From Sesamum alatum (taxonomy: Eukaryota; Streptophyta; Magnoliopsida; Lamiales; Pedaliaceae), in NCBI GenBank assembly GCA_034509735.1, contig JACGWO010000005.1, positions 20,573,264 to 20,637,263 on the forward strand: DNA of 64,000 nt. Reading direction: 5' to 3'. The notes below the pieces were generated by a model. That model was not told the origin of the DNA. It made no database searches and worked only from the letters and a program-made list of their open reading frames with translations. Made by a program: the position numbers and the translations under genes. Positions 57,533 to 64,000 of the stretch are shown piece after piece. How positions within the stretch are numbered: the first letter of the stretch is position 1; every line of letters begins with the position of its first letter.

Positions 57533-60500
57533 TGGAGCAAATATATCAATCATGCCCAGCTTGTTACACATAATATTAAATTGTTTTGTTCCTAAAGCCT
57601 TGGTAAAAACATCTGCTCTTTGCTCTGAAGAAGGAGTAAAGGGAGTGCAAATTTTCTGACTCATGACAGCCTCACGAATGAAGTGACAATCAACCTCAAT
57701 ATGCTTTGTCCTCTCATGGAAAATAGGATTACTGGCAATATGAATAGCTGCTTGATTGTCACAGTGCATAGGTACAGGATCATTGTTCGTAAAACCTAAC
57801 TCTTTCAAAAGATTCTTTAACCACAAAACTTCACTAGTGGTGTGAGCCATAGCCCGATATTCAGCTTCTGCGCTTGACCTAGCAACTGTAGTTTGTTTTT
57901 TGCTACGCCAAGTCACAAGGTTCCCACCAACATAGGTGCAATATCCAGAAGTAGATTTTCTATCATCCTTCGACCCTGCATAGTCTGCATCAGAATAGGC
58001 TTCTATCTTTGTGTGTCCATGCTGTTGGAAGAATAATCCTTTTCCCGGGGATGCCTTTATATATTTCAAGATCCTTAGAACAGCTTCCCAATGAACTGAT
58101 CGTGGCTTATCCATAAACTGACTAACTAGGCCAACTGCAAAGGAGATATCAGGTCTAGTTACGGTTAAGTAGATTAGCTTGCCAACAAGTCTTCTATACT
58201 TTGCCTTGTCCTCCAAATAGTTACTATCATCATTCCAAAAATCAGGATTAAATTCCATAGGAGTGTCCACCGGTTTAGTGCCGAGTAAACCTGCTTTCTG
58301 AAGGAGATCACAGGCATATTTTCTCTGAGATAGAGAGATCCCATGCTTGCTATGAGCAATTTCAATCCCCAAAAAATACTTCGGCCTCCCCAAATCTTTA
58401 GTGACGAAGTGCTTCCTTAGGTATGTCTTGGCTTCTTCTATCCCGGAAACATCACTACCGGTGATTAAGATATCATCAACATAGACTGCTAGAATAACCG
58501 TACCTGATTCCTTAATTCGAACAAAGACTGAATGATCTGCTTGGCACCGTGAAAATCCAAACTCACCAATAATAGTACTGAATTTATCAAACCATGCCCT
58601 TGGACTTTGTTTAAGACCGTAGATCGCTTTCTTCAATCTGCACACCATTCGTTGCTTCTCCCCCTGAGCAACATAACCTGGAGGTTGCTCCATATAGACA
58701 ATTTCCTTCAAGTCACCATATAAGAAAGCATTTTTGATGTCCATCTGATGCATTGGCCAACTGAGATTAACTGCCAAGGAAAACAAAACTCTAATAGAGT
58801 TAAGACGAGCAACAGGGGAGAATGTTTCAAAATAATCTACCCCATATGTCTGAGTAAAGCCCTTGGCAACCAGGCGAGCTTTATATCGGTCTAGGGACCC
58901 GTCAGCATGAAACTTGAGGGCGAACACCCATCGACAAGCGACGACGTCGACGTTAGGAGGTGGATGGACAAGCTCCCAGGTTCCCCGGGAAAGGAGAGCC
59001 GACATCTCCTCATCCATCGCCGCCTTCCACTCCGAATGCGAAAGTGCCTCATAATAAGAATTAGGGATAGAAACAGATGATAGAGAGACAGAGAAAGCAC
59101 GATAAACAGGACTAAGACATTTATAGGAAAGGGAATGAGCCAATGGATGAGTAGTGCAAGACCTTTTACCTTTGCGAAGGGCAATGGGAAGATCCTCCGC
59201 AGACATAGGGGTCGGGGTGCCAGGAGCTGCAGCAAGAGGAAGACTTGGCGGATCAACAGGCATGGTAGTCGTAGAATGAGTACGCCTGCAATACACCTGT
59301 AAAGGTCGTGTAGGTGGTTCGGTATGGGGAGGATGTGAGAGTGCCGGGACCGGTAAGGGAAGAGATGGAAGAGGAACATAAGGGGAAGGGGTCTTAGAGT
59401 AATAAGCAGTGGACTCAAAGAAAGTAACATCGGCAGAGGTAAATGACCGGTGAGATATAGGATCATAACACCGATACCCTTTTTGTGCTCGTGAATACCC
59501 CAAAAATATACATTTAACAGAACGAGGTGACAGTTTATCGAGGTTAGGAGAATGGAGATGAACAAAGCACACACACCCAAAGACTCGAGGAGTTAACCCA
59601 AAGAGAGGCTTACCAGGGAAAAGACAAGAATACGGAATATCCCCACTAAGAACACTAGAAGGCATACGGTTAATGAGATAACAAGCTGTGAGAATAGCAT
59701 CCCCCAATAGGATTTTGGAACATGCGTATGAGCCAAAATAGTGCGAGCAACATCGAGAAGGTGGCGATGTTTGCGTTCGGCGACACCATTTTGTTGAGAG
59801 GTATACGAGCAAGAAGATTGATGTAAAATGCCATGAGAATCACAGAAGTTAGAAACTACTTTTTGGACATATTCAAGAGCATTATCAGTACGGAAAATAC
59901 GAATATTAACAGAGAACTGAGTTTTTATTTCATTATAAAAGGAAGTGATTATACTAGGTACTTGAGACCTATCCTTGAGTAAATAGACCCAAGTCATTCT
60001 TGAGTAATCATCAACAAAGGTAAGAAAGTACCTAAACCCACCAATAGACTCAATACGACACGGACCCCAAATATCAGAATGAACTAAACTAAAAGGAGAG
60101 GAACTACGGTTGTCAAGACGAGGTGGAAAGCTAGCACGATGGTGCTTTCCCAACTGACAAGACTCACAATCCAAGCGTGTAGACTGAATAGGTAAAACCT
60201 TCTTTAGATTAGGTAAGGATGGATGACCAAGACGACAATGCCACTGAAGAGGGGAGACAGAGGCAGAAAGAGCACGAGCATCTACAGGTGTAGTATGATC
60301 TAGAAAGTAGAGACCACCACGCTCATGACCGCCACCAATCGTCCTCTGTGTTTGCAGATCCTGGAACACACAGTAAGAAGGAAAAAAAGTTACCGAGCAG
60401 TTGTGGACTTTTGTAAGTTGACTAATAGAGAGGAGACTAACAGGAAACTTTGGTGCATACAAGACATTATTAAGGGTAAGTTGGTGTGTGGGATGAACAG

Positions 60501-61611
60501 TACCAGAGCCATATATGGGAGAGTAGGATCCATCAGCGAGGCGAACGAAGGGAGAGGTATGAGAAGGAGAGAGGGAGTAAAAAAGAGAGCGATTACCAGT
60601 GAGGTGTGTAGTAGCACCTGAATCTAGCATCCAAGACTCACCAGGAGTTGCAGCAAAGGCACCCGGAGTGGAAGCTGTGGCAGGGGCAGTGGAATTAGCC
60701 ACAGGGCGATGGAGGAGCTGTTCATATTCTTCACGGCTAAGGGTAACCAAATCAGATTCATTAGCAGAAGGTTCCGATGTTGTAGGTTCACCATCACCTT
60801 TAACTGTATTGGCCCACTCCGGTTTGCCATATTTGAGCCAACATTTTTCCACAACATGATTAGTTCGACCACAATGGGTGCAGTAACGGGAGTTAGTAGA
60901 AGCATTGGAGCCTCGACCACGACCACCACGGCCTCGGGAGGAGTTTCGACCGCGACCACGAACTGCCATGGCTGAGGACTCGGTGGTTGGACCAGATGAA
61001 GAGTCAGAGGATATAGTAGCCACGCGGAGGACACGAGACAGAGCATTGGATAACGTAGGCACAGAGTCACTGGCTAGGAGGTGATCACGAACCGATTTCA
61101 AATTGTTGTCGAGGCCGGACAGGAACTTCGCCACCAAAAAATCTTCCCACTGAGTCTTGCGAGTCTGAGCATCACAACTCAAGGGGTGATATAGCAAAAT
61201 TTCATCAGATGTGCCCTTCAAGGAGGCAAAATAGTCGGCTACTGTACGGCCATCCTGTTTGAGGGAAAAAAGTCTCTCATACAGTTCAAATACCCGAGAA
61301 ACGTTCTTTTCCTGAGAATACATGTCATGTAAAGTATCCCACATTGTTTTAGCAGAAGTGAGAAACATAACATTGGAACCGACAGTTTCCTCCATACTAT
61401 TCAGAAGCCAAGTCATAACCGAGTAATCAGCTTGTTGCCAAGTCGAAAAATTAGCATCAGTAGAGGTTGGTGGAGGAGCCAAAATATGATTAAGCTTATT
61501 TTGAGACCCAAGAAACAACCGAAAGGCTTGGGACCAGAGGATATAATTCTGGCCATTCAACTTGACAGTGGTGCCAAGAGCACCTTTATGTTCAACGGTA
61601 GCCATGATCAA
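57527..61611 (-). pseudogene. Copia F gag-pol polyprotein with one frame break
   Basis: Two overlapping frames cover the whole polyprotein: 61611-59593 (672 codons) and 59812-57527. In order they show a UBN2-type gag from MATVEHKGALGTTVKLNGQN, an RGRGR-rich stretch, a zinc knuckle (CTHCGRTNHVVEKC), the protease DSGATTH, the HHCC and integrase core (HSDIWGP, TDNALEY, NGVAERKHR), RT with YVDD (58474-58485), and RNase H (SDADYAGSKDDRKSTSGY, SSAEAEYRAM) to the C-terminus IDIFAPA. The frame is lost once, in the five-base C run at 59701-59705 (G on the coding strand), right after HVPKSYWG. I see no other lesion. The break may be a real mutation or a homopolymer assembly error. Translation starts at 61611 or at the second Met, 61605. 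Confidence 0.93.
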
Positions 61612-62028
61612 GGGGGGATAGACAGACAGATAGATAGGACAGCAGCAGCAGGGAGAGCAGTCAGCAACGAAAAGCTGATTCAGGTGAGCATCTCAGATCG
61701 GGCGCGGCGCAAGGTGCAACGCCGGAGGCGGGCGTCGCGAACAGAAGTGGCGGAAGGGCGGGGCGGCGCAAGAAGAAGGCGCGGCGCCGCGAACAGAGGC
61801 GCCGGAGGCGCGAGAGAAAGCGGCGACGGCGGCGACCGACGGGAGTGAACGCAAGGTGAGGGGCCGACGGCCGCGGCGGCCGAGTGACCTGCGGCGGCGG
61901 AAGGGGGTGGCGGTGGGTTGCAAAAAACTAGGGTTAGGTTTTTCTCTCTTGTTTTTTTTTTTTTTTTTTTTTTTTAGAAATATATATAAATATATATATA
62001 TATATACAACTTCTTTCTCACTTTTTCT
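61612..62028 (-). other. Copia F leader
   Basis: This is the short untranslated leader between the primer site and gag. It holds a GC-rich segment (about 61690-61920), a T24 run (61952-61975 on the plus strand) and a TA repeat (about 61980-62006). Small frames here are not genes. Confidence 0.75.
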
Positions 62029-62046
62029 GAACCTGCTCTTATACCA
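62029..62046 (-). other. Primer-binding site of copia F
   Basis: On the minus strand TGGTATAAGAGCAGGTTC follows the LTR end directly. It is complementary to initiator tRNA-Met except for one base in the first half. Confidence 0.88.
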
Positions 62047-62237
62047 TGTACGAAGTGATAAAAGAAGAGATGAATCTATATTTTGATTAATGATGATTCC
62101 ACCTCTATTTATAGTGATGGAATTTAAGGATAACTACACCTATAGAAGAGACCTACTTGAAGTAAAACTACACCTATAGAAGAGACCTACTTGAAGTAAA
62201 ATAGGAAAAGATAAGAACAAATTTAAATATTCTAACA
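62047..62237 (-). repeat. 5' LTR of copia F (191 bp)
   Basis: Identical to the 3' LTR at every position compared by eye. The TATA box on the minus strand is at 62105-62113. CCTAC follows at 62238. Confidence 0.96.
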
Positions 62238-63413
62238 CCTACTATTGATGCTTCGTATTCCGCTTCATTGTTGGTAGCAGGGAATGCCAATTTTGATGCG
62301 ACTTCGACCTCGACCTCGACCCCACCAAGTCCTTGCGACAAAATTCCAGCTCCCCCATTACTTGAATTAGATGGTCCATCCATATGCAAGAGCCCACCTT
62401 CATGCTCATTCTGTTCCTGTTCACCTGCCAACTCTATAATAAAGCAAAATTTGAGCTTTAATAGATGTTCTTTCATAATACTCGATGTCAAATTCCCCTA
62501 ACTCGATCGCCCATTCGATCAAGCGACCTGAAGCCTCTCGCTTAGACATGATCTGTTTGAGTGGGTAATTTGTCAACATTATGATCTTATCGCACTGAAA
62601 ATATGGTCATAATTTTCTTGTTGTGGTGACCAATGCTAATGCTAATATTTTGATTTGGATATATCTTTTTTCAGCTCCTTGCAACATCCTGCTCACATAG
62701 TATGCTTTTTTGGTGAGGTGACAACCAGGATAGCTTCGATTTTTTTTTTTCGGGTTACCCTCAATGCCCTTTTCGCTCACCATGTATTCCAGAAACTTGC
62801 CACCTCGAACACCAAATGTGCATTTAGACGGATTAAGTTTCATGCCGTAGGTTCTTATCACCTCGAACGCCTTTTTTGAGATGGTCGAGGTGGTCCTTCT
62901 CTTTCTTGCTTTTCACCAGCGTGTCATCAACATAGACCTCCAAGGAGTGGCCAATGAGGTCCTTAAACCTTTGTCCTCTTCTGCCACGAAAATTTGATGG
63001 TATACTTGGTACGCAACCATCATGCTGAATAGTGTGCATCCAGCGGTGGAGTCCCCCAATAGATCTATTTGAGGTAGCGGGTACGGGTCCTTTGGGCATG
63101 CCCTGCTTCAAGAAGCTTGTTCACCTCCTCCTCGATGATTTTATTTCTTTCAACTCCGAATGATCTTTTCTTTTGTTTTAATTGGCCTCATCTGCGAATC
63201 AATATTAAGCTTGTGAATGATGACCTCCGACTTTATTCCATTAAAATCTGATGGGCTCCATGCGAACATGTCACTGTTCTCCCTTTGAAATTCTATCACC
63301 AATGTTTCCAGGGTCGAGGTCATGCGCGACCTGATCCTAGTCGTTCTACTCAGTTCTCCTTGTGTCACCTTGATCATTTTATGATGCTCAACAGGTCCTC
63401 TTTTACTGGTCAC
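62238..63413 (-). pseudogene. Gypsy E RT and RNase H remnants
   Basis: On the minus strand, RT begins with FQRENSDMFAWSPSDFNGI (63413-63150). It continues with a palm segment containing EVYVDDTLVKSKKEKDHL (YVDD at 62923-62934), and then YGMKLNPSKCTFGVRGGKFL. RNase H starts at GLLHMDGPSNSSNGGAGIL and reaches NNEAEYEASIVG, where copia F is inserted. Several frame shifts are present. The catalytic YVDD is intact but the protein is broken. Confidence 0.85.
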
Positions 63414-63672
63414 CTCATTAGGGTCGTCTTCAATATCCTTTCCTTTTGAGTAACTGTCGCTTCATGGAATAAAATGCATATGGGGTCGCAGTCCTTCTCT
63501 CATATTCGACTATAACATTTCTAGTTGCACGCCTGGTAGCTTCATCGATCATCTGTTGTAACTCGTTTCTAGTGATTTGTATGATTTGATCTCCATGTTG
63601 TGGGGTAGCTTTGTCACCCTCTCCTAGTGTTTGCTCCTTCCATCTCGATCTTAAGTGCTCTTCTCAGGTTTT
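63414..63672 (-). pseudogene. Gypsy E gag N-terminal stub
   Basis: On the minus strand an open stretch reads QIIQITRNELQQMIDEATRR, then NVIVEYERR and AFYSMKRQLLKRKGY, before a stop. It resembles the N-terminal part of gag in Tat-type gypsy elements (an ELQ-MIDEA helix). It joins RT sequence within about 50 bp, so almost all of gag and all of protease are deleted. Confidence 0.6.
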
Positions 63673-63688
63673 CCACAGACGGCGCCAA
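63673..63688 (-). other. Primer-binding site of gypsy E
   Basis: On the minus strand TTGGCGCCGTCTGTGG lies one base after the LTR end CCGAATCA. TGGCGCC sites of this type are usual in plant Tat-like gypsy elements. Confidence 0.88.
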
Positions 63689-63689
63689 C

Positions 63690-64000
63690 TGATTCGGGTG
63701 GAAAATATCTCCCTGGAGATCCAAGGTGGAGGTCCAAGGTAGCGATCTCCTGGATGTCCGAGATGGAGGTTCAGGGTAGCGGTCTCTTGGATGTCCGAGG
63801 TGGAGGTCAAGGGTAGCGATCTCCCGTGTACACCCAGATGTGATATGGTCCCAGAGAAGAGAGAGGCACGTTAGGCTAGCCGGGATAGTCCCCGGTGAAG
63901 ACCCTCCGATGCTTAAGTCAGCCCAAGATTGAGATGATAATATGCGATCTGAAATAGTGAATGAGGTAGAAGGTGATAGATGAGTCTTACCATAAATGAG
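63690..64000 (-). repeat. 5' LTR of gypsy E, cut by window end
   Basis: The first 311 bp on the plus strand (TGATTCGGG onward) match 55188-55498 with only a few single-base differences, including the three 40-bp direct repeats. The rest lies beyond the window. Confidence 0.92.

Larger units (their letters stand above)
57329..62237 (-). mobile_element. Complete, very young Ty1/copia element F (4909 bp)
   Basis: The two 191-bp LTRs (57329-57519 and 62047-62237) are identical at every position I compared. The 5-bp duplication CCTAC flanks both ends (57324-57328 and 62238-62242). The primer site is TGGTATAAGAGCAGGTTC and the polypurine tract is GCTTGAGGGGGAG. The polyprotein is almost intact. 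LTR length and domain order fit the Ale/Retrofit group. LTRs are copied to identity at insertion, so zero differences means a recent insertion. Confidence 0.96.
55188..64000 (-). mobile_element. Ty3/gypsy element E, internally deleted, minus strand
   Basis: On the minus strand this is a 5' LTR (from beyond the window to 63690), a primer-binding site (63688-63673), a gag stub, RT, the start of RNase H, copia F, the integrase C-terminus, a repeat-rich 3' region and a 3' LTR (55810-55188). Protease, most of gag, much of RNase H and the integrase catalytic core are missing. It is therefore a non-autonomous deletion derivative of a Tat-like element. CATAG at 55183-55187 is the expected target duplication; the partner is out of view. 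Confidence 0.88.

Noticed and set aside
58891..59580. A 229-codon minus-strand frame inside copia F
   Set aside because: It overlaps the polyprotein in another frame, is Leu/Ser/Pro-biased without domains, and is a shadow of the coding sequence.
61432..61923. Frames of 138 and 76 codons overlapping the start of copia F gag and its leader
   Set aside because: They are Arg/Gly-rich shadows of a GC-rich leader and lie partly antisense to real gag.
1..64000. A novel defence, biosynthetic or other multi-gene system
   Set aside because: Apart from one two-exon transcription factor gene, every coding stretch I can read belongs to transposable elements. Nothing forms a new gene set.

Overview
This is a window from a plant nuclear genome, almost certainly a dicot. 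The evidence is a BES1/BZR1-family gene with a GT-AG intron, Ty1/copia and Ty3/gypsy LTR retrotransposons using plant-type tRNA primer sites, a PIF/Harbinger transposase with its Myb/SANT-like partner, and many MITEs. I cannot name the species. I see no operons, rRNA genes, CRISPR arrays or intact tRNA genes.

Positions 1-42900 are a nest of LTR retrotransposons. Three related Ty1/copia families (called A, B and C here) share LTR ends beginning TGTTAGAATAGGTGACC. Element A (+) runs in from the left edge and ends at 4899 inside a family B LTR. That LTR abuts a PIF/Harbinger element (6231-9010). A second B element (9050-16925) follows, with a second copy of the same LTR/Harbinger boundary, so the B-Harbinger block looks tandemly duplicated. 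The second Harbinger copy is cut at 17170 by another A-type 5' LTR and leader, which ends at a junction (19630) with a C-type element on the minus strand (19631-28740). C lies in the reverse transcriptase of an old Ty3/gypsy element, G (28741 onward, +), which also carries a 743-bp hAT-like MITE with a perfect 8-bp target duplication and a solo B LTR. A truncated minus-strand copia, D (about 36605-42295), separates the G body from what looks like its 3' LTR.

Positions 42900-55190 are AT-rich and gene-bearing. The one convincing host gene is a two-exon BES1/BZR1 homolog (BEH2-like; minus, 48198-49902), a brassinosteroid-response transcription factor. Around it lie a fold-back MITE, three Tourist-like MITEs joined end to end and sharing TAA, two copies of a GGGTRAATT-type MITE (one in the proximal promoter of the gene), a tRNA-derived SINE and another Tourist-like element.

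Positions 55188-64000 are a minus-strand Ty3/gypsy deletion derivative (E) rich in tandem repeats. It is split by a very young 4.9-kb Ty1/copia element (F, 57329-62237) with 191-bp LTRs identical by eye, a perfect 5-bp target duplication and one visible frame break in a homopolymer.

I found no evidence for a wholly new biological system. The observations most worth checking are the young copia F, the W-box cluster in the A-family LTR, the duplicated B-Harbinger block, the abutting Tourist MITEs, the antisense ORF in gypsy G, and the MITE in the promoter of the BEH2-like gene.
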